Assembly (NCBI RefSeq): GCF_000153225.1 | Contig: NZ_CH724148.1 | Location: 2,126,842 to 2,190,841, forward strand | Direction: 5' to 3' | Origin: Polaribacter irgensii 23-P | Lineage (GTDB): Bacteria; Bacteroidota; Bacteroidia; Flavobacteriales; Flavobacteriaceae | DNA length: 64,000 nucleotides | Shown: positions 18,032-26,248 of the stretch, one piece after another | How the letters are laid out: each line of letters starts with the position of its first letter | Numbering within the stretch: position 1 is the stretch's first letter | Translations under genes and position numbers: made by a program | Notes under the pieces: generated by a model | What the model saw: only the letters and a program-made list of their open reading frames with translations | Told to the model about the DNA's origin: nothing | The model's database searches: none

Positions 18032-19102
18032 ATGCAGCTATTTCTTATGACAGTGAACATGCTCATTTTTATTAAAAAAAACTGTAAAGAGATTGTATTT
18101 CAGTCCGTGGTTACTTTTTTCTTGTATTTAGTGTATGCGATCAATCAGGAAGCGTATTCTGCTTTTACAGATACTGCTCAGAAATTTATTCCGTATAAAA
18201 TTTCTTTTTTTGCGAATTATATGTTTGCTGCTTATTGTATTAATTATGTGCTGTTGCCTAAATTATTATTTAAAGGGAAACGATTTTATTTTATGGGTAG
18301 TGTTGTTGTTTTAATAATTGCTGTCATATTAATAGATGAGTTTTTTTTAGAACAAATTTATTTCCCAAAAACAAGAGGTGCCTATTTTCCTGGCATATTA
18401 TTTTCTTTGGTAGAAACACTGCCTATTATCATCCTTTTTGTTGGTTGCAAATTTGCGTGGGATTTTGATACGAAAAAAAGAGAGGTTGAAAGGTTAAAAC
18501 TATTCGTAAAGGAGAGTGAATTACAATTCTTAAAATCTCAGTTAAACCCTCATTTTTTGTTCAATAACTTAAACAATTTATATGCATATGCATTACAAGA
18601 ATCTCCTAAGACTCCTTCTATCATTTTAGAATTGTCTGCCGTTTTAAGATATATGCTATATGACTGTAAAGCAGATTATGTTGCGCTTCACAAAGAAATA
18701 GATCATTTAAAAAGTTTTATTGCATTATATGAATTGCAGATAGGTAGTAGGGGGGTGATTGCTGTTTCTTTTAACAATCTTTCTTCTGGTTATTCTATTG
18801 CGCCTTTAATATTGATGGTGTTTATAGAAAATGCGTTTAAACACAGTACCTCCAGTCAGTCTGTTGATTTAAAAATCACTGTTGACATGGCTGTTTCTAA
18901 GGAGGGTGTTTTAACGTTTAGTTGTAAAAATGACTATTTAGATAGTAGTAATACAGACAATCTTGCGCAAGGGATAGGTTTGGAAAATGTACAGAAAAGA
19001 TTGAATTTACTGTATCCAGAAAAGTTCAATCTAGAAATTACAGATATCAACAACCGTTTTGAAGTTGGATTGAACATGAATTTATTAAAAAAACAAGAAT
19101 GA
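18032..19102 (+). CDS. Sensor histidine kinase, LytS/YehU type
   Basis: A 356-residue kinase with four N-terminal membrane helices (about 22-37, 56-80, 87-101, 120-142), then a short coiled linker and the His_kinase domain. The phospho-acceptor motif LNPHFLFNNLNNLYAYA has His 174. The ATPase part has IAPLILMVFIENAFKHS (N-box) and GIGLENVQKRL (G-box). The stop overlaps the response regulator start by 4 bases. The first ATG is used here; ATGs at 18047 or 18059 are equally possible. It is divergent from the XusA/B-like operon with 147 bases between them, which suggests control of that operon, but this is not proven. Confidence 0.88.
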   Translation: MQLFLMTVNMLIFIKKNCKEIVFQSVVTFFLYLVYAINQEAYSAFTDTAQKFIPYKISFFANYMFAAYCINYVLLPKLLFKGKRFYFMGSVVVLIIAVILIDEFFLEQIYFPKTRGAYFPGILFSLVETLPIIILFVGCKFAWDFDTKKREVERLKLFVKESELQFLKSQLNPHFLFNNLNNLYAYALQESPKTPSIILELSAVLRYMLYDCKADYVALHKEIDHLKSFIALYELQIGSRGVIAVSFNNLSSGYSIAPLILMVFIENAFKHSTSSQSVDLKITVDMAVSKEGVLTFSCKNDYLDSSNTDNLAQGIGLENVQKRLNLLYPEKFNLEITDINNRFEVGLNMNLLKKQE

Positions 19103-19767
19103 TCCATTGTATTCTTGTAGAGGATCAAATACCTGCACAATATATTATTGAAAAGTATATTTCTGATACAGATAATTTAATCCTAAAAGGAACTTTTACA
19201 GATACGATTAGTGCCAATGAGTTTTTAAAAAAGGAACCTATTGATTTGATTTTTTTAGATATTCATCTTCCCAAAATATCGGGAATAGAATTTTTAAGAA
19301 CGATAGAAAATGGTCCAAGAGTAATTTTAACGACTGCTTTTTCTGATTATGCTTTTGAAAGTTACGAGCTGAACGTTTTAGATTATTTGTTAAAACCGAT
19401 TCGCTATGAACGATTTTTAAAAGCAATACTAAAATTTCCTTTGCTGAATAACACAGTTACTGAGAAGTCTATTATCGTAAAAGTAGGTCACGAACATATA
19501 AAAATTAATACGGATGCGATTCGATATATCAAATCAGATGCGGACTATACAGAAGTGTTTACAGTCGATAAAATTCATTTAAGCACCGACTCTTTAAAAC
19601 AATGGTTGGAAAGATTAGATCCCGCTTTTTTCTGTCAGATACACAAGTCCTATTTAATAAATATGAAGCATTTAGAAAAGGTTGCTGGAAATGTTGTTTT
19701 TTTAAAGAATTTAAAATTGCCAATAGGGAGGTTCTTCAAGAAAAAATTTATGAAGCGTTTTCAATAA
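19099..19767 (+). CDS. LytTR-family response regulator
   Basis: A 222-residue regulator. The receiver domain (about 1-115) has acidic residues E8/D9, phospho-acceptor Asp 54 in FLDIHLP and the Lys in LLKPIRY. The LytTR DNA-binding domain covers about 125-218, with IRYIKSDADYTEVFT and FCQIHKSYLINMKHLEKV. It is translationally coupled (ATGA overlap) to the upstream kinase and forms a standard LytS/LytR-like pair. Its target promoters are unknown; the divergent TonB receptor operon is the nearest candidate. Confidence 0.9.
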   Translation: MIHCILVEDQIPAQYIIEKYISDTDNLILKGTFTDTISANEFLKKEPIDLIFLDIHLPKISGIEFLRTIENGPRVILTTAFSDYAFESYELNVLDYLLKPIRYERFLKAILKFPLLNNTVTEKSIIVKVGHEHIKINTDAIRYIKSDADYTEVFTVDKIHLSTDSLKQWLERLDPAFFCQIHKSYLINMKHLEKVAGNVVFLKNLKLPIGRFFKKKFMKRFQ

Positions 19768-19867
19768 TCTATCCGCTAAGTCCTATAAATTAGACCTCCT
19801 AAAATTGCTGGTAAAATTTCTATGATATTTCTTTTTATCAATTTTTTAGGTTGTTTTTAATTATAGG

Positions 19868-19996
19868 GAACGTGATTGTATATCATTTGTTGCGCGTTTT
19901 AAGCGAGTATTTTATTAAATAATTACCGACCAAGAAAGTCTGCGAGGACATTCGTAGATAGGCGAGAACCAGCAATTAATTATACATGGTGTTGTG
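19868..19996 (-). repeat. attC-like repeat 1 (left border of cassette cluster)
   Basis: A repeat of about 129 bases downstream of the helicase gene. Read on the minus strand it starts ACAACACCATGTATAATTAA and ends near GATATACAATCACGTTCCC. The two ends pair with each other (GTATA/TATAC, TTGCTG/GCAAC), and an inner loop contains TCCTCGCAGACTTTC. Shared blocks TTACCGACCAAG, AAAGTCTGCGAGGAC and ATTCGTAGATAGGCGAGAAC recur in the other copies. The outer end is GTTCCC rather than GTTGT, as expected if this is the junction with chromosomal DNA. Confidence 0.65.
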
Positions 19997-20009
19997 TTTT
20001 CGTACTTTA

Positions 20010-21980
20010 TTACCCTATTTCTTTTATTCCTATTTTCTTTAAGTATTCAAATGTTCTATCGTAAAATTCACTTGGTCTTGTATGGTCTTGGGTACTGCTT
20101 TCTGGAATAAAAATGACCATTCCTTGTCGCGCTCTGGTTAAAAGAACTCTGTATGTGTTTTTAAGATACTCTTTATCTATATCTTTATTAATATTCTGCC
20201 ATTTTGTTCCTTTAAAATTTTGGTATTTCCAATCAGTATTATTCATGTAAAAATTACCACCCCAAGCAACACATGCCCAATCTATTTCAAGTCCTTGGAT
20301 ATCGAATTCAGTTGCAACTTCTTCTAAAAAATATGAAGATCGTATATCTTGACTGTTGTTTAAGAACCAATTTGGTGCCGAAATTTCATTTTTAACGTCT
20401 ATTCCAAGTGGTCTTAATCTTCTTGCACCAGATGAACTGATTAAACCTATTCTTTCACTTCCTTTTGCTTTATTTCTTAACCAGTCTTTTGCTTTGTCAA
20501 GATTTCTTGTAACAATAATGGGGTAATGTTCCCTTATTTCTGAATATATGTTTTTTGCATTTTCCGTTTTGATATTAAGTAATTCGTGTATAAATGAAGA
20601 TAATTTTTCAGATCTAAATGACCTTATAGATATAGAAAGGTGTAATTCAAATTCACTTATACCATTTTTAACTAACCAGTTTTTTGAATTTTCAGATTTT
20701 AGATAATTATCACTATTTAAGATTGAATTTGAATAATGAATGTTCCAATTTGGAAAATGATTTTTTAAAGAACTTATCCATTCTTCCAAGCCTGCTTCAC
20801 CAGTATTTATTTCTTGGCCTCCTCCGATTAAACAGACAACAGTACACCAATCAGAATGTCTGTTCATCACGTCTATCAAAAATTCTGGCTCTGACATATC
20901 AAAATCTTCAACTCCTTTTTTTCTTTTCATAAATGAACTAACTTGATGTTTCGTCCAAGCTCTTTGAGCTTCATCAAAAACAACCACTTTTTCAATAGGT
21001 GCATTTATTTCATCTTTTAAATATTCGTCTCTAAAGTGATGAATATTTTGAATAAAAGCATTGGCTTTTATTGCTGCTTGCTTTTTTGTAACTTTTTCAT
21101 TTTTATCTTTAGCTGTTAAAACTTCGTCTCTCGTCAAAGCTTCTCTTAATACATCCACTAAGGGCCCATTACCTGACAAAAAAACTGCATGTTCATTTTC
21201 ATCCGCTTTCATTCTTTCTACAGCTATATTTAAACCAGCTAAAGTTTTTCCTGCACCCGGCACACCTGTAACAAAACAAATAGATTTTAAATTTTCAGAC
21301 TTTGAAGTTTCAATTACTTTATTAATACAGTCAGTCGTTTTGGAAAGATTTATTGTTCCAGAATCAGATCGTGTTATTTCCTTTACATTATGACCTTTAT
21401 ACAATGCTTTAGCAGCTTCCACAATGGTTGGTGTTGGTTTGTAAATTGAGTTTCCCCAATATTCAATATTAACTGGTTTACTATTATAGTTTATGAAGGT
21501 TTTAAGTGTGTCAGCTATATTGTATTGATTAGATTTTGCAACACTATTATGGTTAATCACATTTAAAATTGGCTCTTTATAGTTTTCTGCATTTGTAGCT
21601 ACTAAAACGGGAATAAGTTTCAAATGATGACTTCCTTCGTGAAAGTTCTTCAAGTCAATAGTATAATCAATAGCTTGTTCGATTGCATATTTTTCATATC
21701 CACCATCACCAACTTTAAATTCAATTACAAAAATTATATCATTTATTATTAAAATATTATCAACTCGTTTCCCCATTCTTGGTATTGCAAATTCAAAATA
21801 TATTTGACCTTCAAATCCTCTAAGTTGATTTTTTAATATGTTTATTTGTTTTCTCCAAGCATTTATTTGTAATTCTTCAAGACTTCTATTGCTGTGATTT
21901 GCTGTTAATTCGCCTAAAATACTCGATTCGGTATCTAATAAATAATCTTGAATGGATTTTGAGTAATAGGCTCTTTTCAT
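20010..21980 (-). CDS. Nuclease-helicase protein with DUF2075 domain
   Basis: A 656-residue cytosolic protein. The N-terminal part (about 60-130) looks like a PD-(D/E)XK nuclease: Asp 74 in RVDN and the E-F-K motif at 87-89, followed by an alternating helix/strand pattern. A superfamily 1-like helicase/ATPase (DUF2075) follows: Walker A GVPGAGKT at 239-246, Walker B VVVFDEAQ around Asp 336-Glu 337, and a C-terminal motif NTYRVLLTRARQGMVIFIP near 610-630. DUF2075 proteins occur in mobile and defence loci, but the function is unknown. It is flanked by attC-like repeats on both sides and runs with four other accessory genes, which suggests a mobile cassette with a possible anti-phage role. Confidence 0.85.
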   Translation of the reverse strand: MKRAYYSKSIQDYLLDTESSILGELTANHSNRSLEELQINAWRKQINILKNQLRGFEGQIYFEFAIPRMGKRVDNILIINDIIFVIEFKVGDGGYEKYAIEQAIDYTIDLKNFHEGSHHLKLIPVLVATNAENYKEPILNVINHNSVAKSNQYNIADTLKTFINYNSKPVNIEYWGNSIYKPTPTIVEAAKALYKGHNVKEITRSDSGTINLSKTTDCINKVIETSKSENLKSICFVTGVPGAGKTLAGLNIAVERMKADENEHAVFLSGNGPLVDVLREALTRDEVLTAKDKNEKVTKKQAAIKANAFIQNIHHFRDEYLKDEINAPIEKVVVFDEAQRAWTKHQVSSFMKRKKGVEDFDMSEPEFLIDVMNRHSDWCTVVCLIGGGQEINTGEAGLEEWISSLKNHFPNWNIHYSNSILNSDNYLKSENSKNWLVKNGISEFELHLSISIRSFRSEKLSSFIHELLNIKTENAKNIYSEIREHYPIIVTRNLDKAKDWLRNKAKGSERIGLISSSGARRLRPLGIDVKNEISAPNWFLNNSQDIRSSYFLEEVATEFDIQGLEIDWACVAWGGNFYMNNTDWKYQNFKGTKWQNINKDIDKEYLKNTYRVLLTRARQGMVIFIPESSTQDHTRPSEFYDRTFEYLKKIGIKEIG

Positions 21981-22025
21981 AAATATTTTGCTTGTTTATA
22001 TTTTTTCGTTTTGGCGTGAAATATT

Positions 22026-22150
22026 ACGTGTTTGTTTATTGTTTTTTTCGTTGTTTAATTAACTCATTTAGTAAATAATTATCGACTAAGAAAGTTATAA
22101 AGTACTTCCACAAGTAGGCGATTACAAGCTATAAATCATATATGGTATTG
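22026..22150 (-). repeat. attC-like repeat 2
   Basis: The repeat lies between the helicase and PLD genes, about 125 bases. The block TTTAGTAAATAATTATCGAC, then CTAAGAAAGTTATAAAGTAC and the AAGTAGGCGATTACAAGC to ATATATGGTATTG end match repeat 1. The left end (ACGTGTTTGTTTATTG) is more diverged. It occupies nearly the whole spacer between the two genes. Confidence 0.6.
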
Positions 22151-22166
22151 AAAAATGTTATTATTC

Positions 22167-22898
22167 CTAAATTTCCATTTTTATTTCTTGTGGCCAAATA
22201 ACAAATTGTCCATATTGTCCTTCTTTTTCAATACCACCAAACTCTTTTCCTTTTTTAGTAGCAAACCAATCATCGTTCTTTTTATACATCAGGTTTTTGT
22301 CGACAAGAATAGAATTAATTTTCCTGCTACTTAATTCAGTTTCTTGAGATAATTCTTTTGTTGTTTTATAGTCAGATTTTGAAAAATCAGTTTTTGATTT
22401 AGCAGACTTTTTCGGACTATATTTTTTTTCCGATTGTAATACTTTTTGTGGTGCTTTTACATATGAAAAATCTTCGCTATTATGAATTATAGACTCAATA
22501 TCTTTTGTTGCGTCTTCATAAACTTTTCTGTCCTCTTCATCTTCCGTATCAATTAAAATTCCCATTTCTCGATTATTTACTTGAGAAAATTCGTAGAGGT
22601 TCATTGAAGCAATTATCATTTTATTTTCGTTCAAATAACATTTTGCGTGAAGATTTTTAGAGAAGTAAAGTCTTACGTATTTCAAGTCTTCTAAAAAGGC
22701 CATTTCAGTTGGTGCGAGTTCTTGCTTCCCAAAAATTATTCGGACATCAACTTTTTCTCTTTCTTTGTCATTTAGAAGTTCTTTAACTTGGTCAGAAAGT
22801 TTCAGATATGGACTAATTATATAAAGTTCTTTTCGTGCGTCTTTGATTAAATTTTCTAATTCAGCACTTATGCTTGAAGTTCTTAAGTATTTCGCCAT
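22167..22898 (-). CDS. PLD-family nuclease-like protein with C-terminal winged-helix-like tail
   Basis: A 243-residue protein. Residues 1-130 form a single phospholipase D-like domain: the motif HAKCYLNENKMIIASMN carries His 84, Lys 86 and Asn 100, the usual HxK(x)nN pattern. One HKD motif implies a dimer, as in Nuc-type endonucleases. A charged linker (about 150-180) leads to a small C-terminal domain with TTKELSQETELSSRKIN and FGGIEKEGQYGQFVIWP, resembling the winged-helix/DNA-binding tail seen on phage-type proteins. Probably a DNA- or RNA-acting nuclease. Flanked on both sides by attC-like repeats, as a single-gene cassette would be. Confidence 0.8.
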   Translation of the reverse strand: MAKYLRTSSISAELENLIKDARKELYIISPYLKLSDQVKELLNDKEREKVDVRIIFGKQELAPTEMAFLEDLKYVRLYFSKNLHAKCYLNENKMIIASMNLYEFSQVNNREMGILIDTEDEEDRKVYEDATKDIESIIHNSEDFSYVKAPQKVLQSEKKYSPKKSAKSKTDFSKSDYKTTKELSQETELSSRKINSILVDKNLMYKKNDDWFATKKGKEFGGIEKEGQYGQFVIWPQEIKMEI

Positions 22899-22928
22899 TT
22901 TTAATTTTAGTTATTTTTTTTAATGTTT

Positions 22929-23053
22929 TACAACGTCTTTGTATAACGCTAGTTGCTTGTTTTAAAGTTAGTAAATAAGACACAGATTTAAAGTCTGCGA
23001 GGACTTTCGTAAGTAGTCAAGAAGCTAGCGATAAATTATATACTTTGTTGTGG
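22929..23053 (-). repeat. attC-like repeat 3 (best preserved)
   Basis: The most symmetric copy. On the minus strand it begins CCACAACAAAGTATATAATT and ends GCGTTATACAAAGACGTTGT. Outer ends (ACAAC/GTTGT), GTATA/TATAC and CGCTAGC/CTAGCG can pair, and an inner hairpin AAAGTC-CTCGCA-GACTTT forms the loop. This is the architecture of an integron attC site: two paired end boxes around a longer folded middle. It fills the spacer between the PLD gene and the 106-aa gene. Confidence 0.7.
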
Positions 23054-23060
23054 CCAGTTT

Positions 23061-23381
23061 TTATTGTTCTAAAATTTCATCTCGTAAATTCTCTACAAGA
23101 TTTGAAACTTCACTACTCATTTTTTTGTAGCCACTTGTTATTTGTTCTTGGCTTTTATTTGCTAGGAAGAATAGTTTACTAGAAATTATAAAGAGTAATT
23201 TGGTTAAATCAGATTCTGTATCCAGCCTGTTATCCATTAGCCATCGTTCAATTGCATTTTTTGAAAGACCAGTAATCTCGTATTCAAATTTTGCACTATT
23301 TACTATTTTTATGACTTCTCTTTGAAGATCTATTCTATTACTAAATTCATTCATATTTTTCTTAATATTAATTGAAACCAA
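23061..23381 (-). CDS. Small protein paired with nucleotidyltransferase, unknown family
   Basis: A 106-residue, mostly helical, soluble protein. Its start lies inside the end of the nucleotidyltransferase gene (31-base overlap), so the two are translationally coupled. The helical pattern (DLQREVIKIVNSAKFEYEIT, then AIERWLMDNRLDTESDLTKL) shows no catalytic motif I can name. By analogy with MNT/HEPN pairs it may be a partner or antitoxin-like factor, but I do not see an Rx4-6H HEPN motif. An attC-like repeat follows immediately. Confidence 0.6.
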   Translation of the reverse strand: MVSINIKKNMNEFSNRIDLQREVIKIVNSAKFEYEITGLSKNAIERWLMDNRLDTESDLTKLLFIISSKLFFLANKSQEQITSGYKKMSSEVSNLVENLRDEILEQ

Positions 23382-23977
23382 TCTGAAATTATTTCAGTTT
23401 CTTTGAGTACTTCTTTTTTTTCTAAATCCGTAATTAACTTTCCTGAGCCTCTAGTGGATAATATCCTTGCTCTTTCTAATATTGCGAAACTATTCTTTGA
23501 AATATTAAGTTTGTCAAATTTTAAATTCAACGCGGACTTTCTTGAAAAATTAAAATCATTTAAATAGCCCAAAGAATAACACGAAGCAAAATTTCTTATT
23601 GAAAGAAATAACATAGATAAATCAAATATGTCAGAATGTTTAGAGTCTTTTAAGGACTCTATTGAATTATAAAACAAATTCGAAAATTTTTCTAAATCTA
23701 GTTTCATATTAGTATATGGATTTGGTTTCCCGAAATTTGCTAGAATATTTTCATTGTTGTCTGAATATATAAGTTTTGCTTCTTCAAATAAATGCCAAGC
23801 AAAAGGATTTCCTTCTTTCCATAATTCGAACATTCTTTTTTTTCTATAAACAGAAAATTTTTGAGTGTCAAATTGAGTATTGCTGTTTTCATTTACACCA
23901 ATAATTGCCAATAAATCAACATCTGAATATTTGTCAATTTCTCCTCTACATAAAGAACCAAATAAGTATATATCCAT
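23351..23977 (-). CDS. MNT-type nucleotidyltransferase
   Basis: A 208-residue protein beginning directly with the nucleotidyltransferase fold: YLFGSLCRGEIDKYSDVDLLAI (residues 4-25) contains the GSxxxG motif and the metal-binding DxD pair at 19 and 21. After about residue 100 the chain is helical (SMLFLSIRNFASCYSLGYL), as in kanamycin-nucleotidyltransferase-like or HEPN-like C-terminal domains. Proteins of this class are antitoxin partners in MNT-HEPN systems or modify small molecules. Overlapping 3' gene and 1-base gap to the upstream pentapeptide gene indicate one cassette of three genes. Confidence 0.8.
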   Translation of the reverse strand: MDIYLFGSLCRGEIDKYSDVDLLAIIGVNENSNTQFDTQKFSVYRKKRMFELWKEGNPFAWHLFEEAKLIYSDNNENILANFGKPNPYTNMKLDLEKFSNLFYNSIESLKDSKHSDIFDLSMLFLSIRNFASCYSLGYLNDFNFSRKSALNLKFDKLNISKNSFAILERARILSTRGSGKLITDLEKKEVLKETEIISDWFQLILRKI

Positions 23978-23978
23978 T

Positions 23979-24788
23979 TTAACGTTTATTAAATCTTTTT
24001 AATAGAATAGACATAAAAAGACCGAAGGCTATTATTCTCACAATAAATATGATACTTAAATATATATTAGAATAGTCATGAGGTTTTTCTATACTTAAGA
24101 AAATTTGAGGCATTTTAACAAAGGAACTCCAATAACTAGATATTTCGTTAAGATTACCAGAATAAGAAACATCAACAATAGTCATTACTACCCAAAATAA
24201 AAAAGCTGAACGAATTAGTTTTATTGTACTTTCTCCATTACCCCAAATAAATTCTTCCATTTTGAATCTAAACCAAGGGAAAAAAGCAAGAAATCTATTC
24301 CAGCCTCCGTATTTTTTTCGATAATAAGACTCATTAGATTTCCAGCGTTTCAATAAGTGGTGTTTTTTTGCGTCTAGTTCTATTTTAATTGCCTTATTAG
24401 TAGATTCTGCATCACCTAAACCTTGAAAATTTTTCCTTAAAGTTCTTGCGAACTTTAGTTTTAAATTAGAGTATCCTGGACAGCCAGAATCTAAAATCTC
24501 TTTATCAATTTGAGTATTTTGAAAAGTAGCATAATCAAAATTACAACCAACAAATGTTGAGCTTAAAAAATTTGAATTTATAAATTTACAACCATTAAAG
24601 TTGCAAGAATCAAATACACAGTTTCTAAAGTAGCAATGGTCAAAATAAGTATGACTGAAATCAATATTTTCATATCTGTCGGCTTTTGAACCTACTCTTA
24701 GAAAAAACTTATTATGGTAGTTTTCTTCGGTTATTGTGCCATCTATGATTTTATCGATAACTTGAATTCTTCCACTATCCTTTATCAT
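23979..24788 (-). CDS. Pentapeptide-repeat membrane protein
   Basis: A 269-residue protein. Residues about 42-100 are tandem pentapeptide repeats of the A(D/N)LXX type, visible as YFRNCVFDSCNFNGCKF and NFLSSTFVGCNF, which fold into a right-handed beta helix. A basic middle part (about 110-185) follows. The C-terminus has two membrane helices (about 190-207 and 240-262) and ends in a basic tail. Its start is the first gene of the run of minus-strand accessory genes. Membrane-anchored pentapeptide proteins occur in defence and stress loci; the function here is unknown. Confidence 0.75.
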   Translation of the reverse strand: MIKDSGRIQVIDKIIDGTITEENYHNKFFLRVGSKADRYENIDFSHTYFDHCYFRNCVFDSCNFNGCKFINSNFLSSTFVGCNFDYATFQNTQIDKEILDSGCPGYSNLKLKFARTLRKNFQGLGDAESTNKAIKIELDAKKHHLLKRWKSNESYYRKKYGGWNRFLAFFPWFRFKMEEFIWGNGESTIKLIRSAFLFWVVMTIVDVSYSGNLNEISSYWSSFVKMPQIFLSIEKPHDYSNIYLSIIFIVRIIAFGLFMSILLKRFNKR

Positions 24789-25695
24789 ACTTTTCCATTA
24801 TTTTATTATTCTTGATGTTTCTCTAATTGGCTACAATTAGGGTATAACAGCACCTTTTATCCGTATTTACCCACGTATTGAAACGATAGGCATACAAAAT
24901 GTTGCTGAATTGTTTCAATATCGGTTGTTTATGTTCGGTTAAAAATCTCATTTTTTTTGTTAATTATTGCCATCGGGTTGAATGCAACAAAATTATTTAT
25001 TTACAGTTCTTTTTTTATAGCTACTGAAAAAATTTCTTTTCCGTACCATAATGGTAACACCAAAAATTTAAGCGTTTATTCCGAATGAACAGCATCTTAA
25101 ACTTTGGGTATGTGTCAATAAAAAATTAATTAATTTTTAGAGAAGACTTGAAAGCACGCTAAGCTTTCCGATGAAAAGCCTGTGAAGTTTCTTGAATTCC
25201 TTTTAAATAGCCCTTAAATCTAAATAATTATTTTAAAATGACGTCATTTTTCGTTAATTAAAAAGTTTTTTATTCTAAACATTTAAGAATAACGTCTTTT
25301 TTGCGTGTTCATTTGTTTAGTGGGTGAGTGGTATACTTCTTTTTGAAGGGGATGGATTCATTTAATGTATTACTTCCGTAAAAGTGTAGTAAGTAATTCA
25401 AAATAAATTACTTATAATTTTATATTTTAATTATGAATAATAGAATGGAAGATTATTATAATTTTAATAAATGTTTTTTTAATGCCTAAAGTAAAGATTC
25501 CATAAAATTTTAACCACACCATTTTTTTTATTTAGATGTATTAAGAATTTATAAGGTATAACGGTTTTAAGTGCTCAAAAAATAGACTACATATTTTAAA
25601 GCTCATAAAATTGTTTAGAGAATTATTGTTAAAATGAATAAACAGGTGCATTTATTTATTTTTAACCTGGTTTAAAAATTAAAATTGAAAAAAAC
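24789..25695. other. Intergenic region beyond the cassette cluster
   Basis: About 900 bases without a gene. Near the left end there is a possible diverged right border of the repeat cluster (24835-24930). At 25235-25250 there is a perfect 16-base palindrome AAAATGACGTCATTTT. The rest is very AT-rich with no coding signal that I can support. Confidence 0.5.
24835..24930 (-). repeat. Possible diverged attC-like right border
   Basis: Plus-strand GGTATAACAGCA at the left and GTTGCTGAATTGTTTCAATA at the right can pair through CAGCA/TGCTG, and GTATAAC recalls the end of repeat 3. A TATTGAAAC/GTTTCAATA stem (24876-24884 and 24912-24920) lies inside. The similarity to the other copies is weak. It sits just upstream of the pentapeptide gene, where a cassette border would be expected. 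Confidence 0.3.
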
Positions 25696-25905
25696 ATGTT
25701 CGGATTATCAAGTTTACTCATGGAATTAAGTGGTAAAGGTATGTTTAGTTCTGTAGAATCTTTAGACTATCAAGCAATAAATAAAGACCATCTAGGAGAC
25801 ATTCAAGCAACCTGTAATAATCAAAAAATAATTGTTCAAGTTTTTACGGGAGATGATTATGATTCAGTAGCTAAGAAAATAATTCATACAGCGAATTTTG
25901 AGTAG
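25696..25905 (+). CDS. Small hypothetical protein, 69 aa
   Basis: A 69-codon frame with ATG and natural composition: FGLSSLLMELSGKGMFSS at the start, then an alternating strand/helix pattern to the C-terminus (IIVQVFTGDDYDSVAKKI). No signal, no membrane helix, no recognised family. It is isolated in AT-rich sequence, so it is either a real small gene or a chance frame; codon use favours a real one slightly. Confidence 0.4.
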   Translation: MFGLSSLLMELSGKGMFSSVESLDYQAINKDHLGDIQATCNNQKIIVQVFTGDDYDSVAKKIIHTANFE

Positions 25906-26248
25906 TTACTTTTCCAAAATGGGATGAAGTTAAAATATTATTGTATAATTGCAATATATAAATCTGTACTATAATGTTCTGCGTTATGTTACTTTGCTTT
26001 GGGTTAAAGCGAGATTAAATCTTCTTTTTTTTTCTTTCTAAATGTTTCTTAAAAAATGTAATGGAATACGCTTTTTACGAAACGACGATAAGAGTGTAGT
26101 GGAATGTGTGTGGAATGATTTTTAAATAACTAATATTTCCGATTTTTTCCTAAAGATATTCCAATAAATTTTAATTTATTATACTTGAATATTTTAAAAA
26201 TTATGGATGATTATTTATTTTATAAGTATGAATAGATTTGAAATCTAT
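25906..26248. other. Intergenic region with dispersed repeat
   Basis: About 340 bases, no gene. 26061-26136 repeats the order TACGCTTTTTACGA, GAGTGTAGTGG, TGTGTGGAATG seen at 13994-14076. 25961-25975 shares a 15-base string (AATCTGTACTATAAT) with the hairpin region at 40259-40273. Confidence 0.4.

Noticed and set aside
19868-23053. CRISPR array
   Set aside because: The repeats are about 125 bp, diverged and separated by whole genes, not by short spacers; no cas genes are seen.
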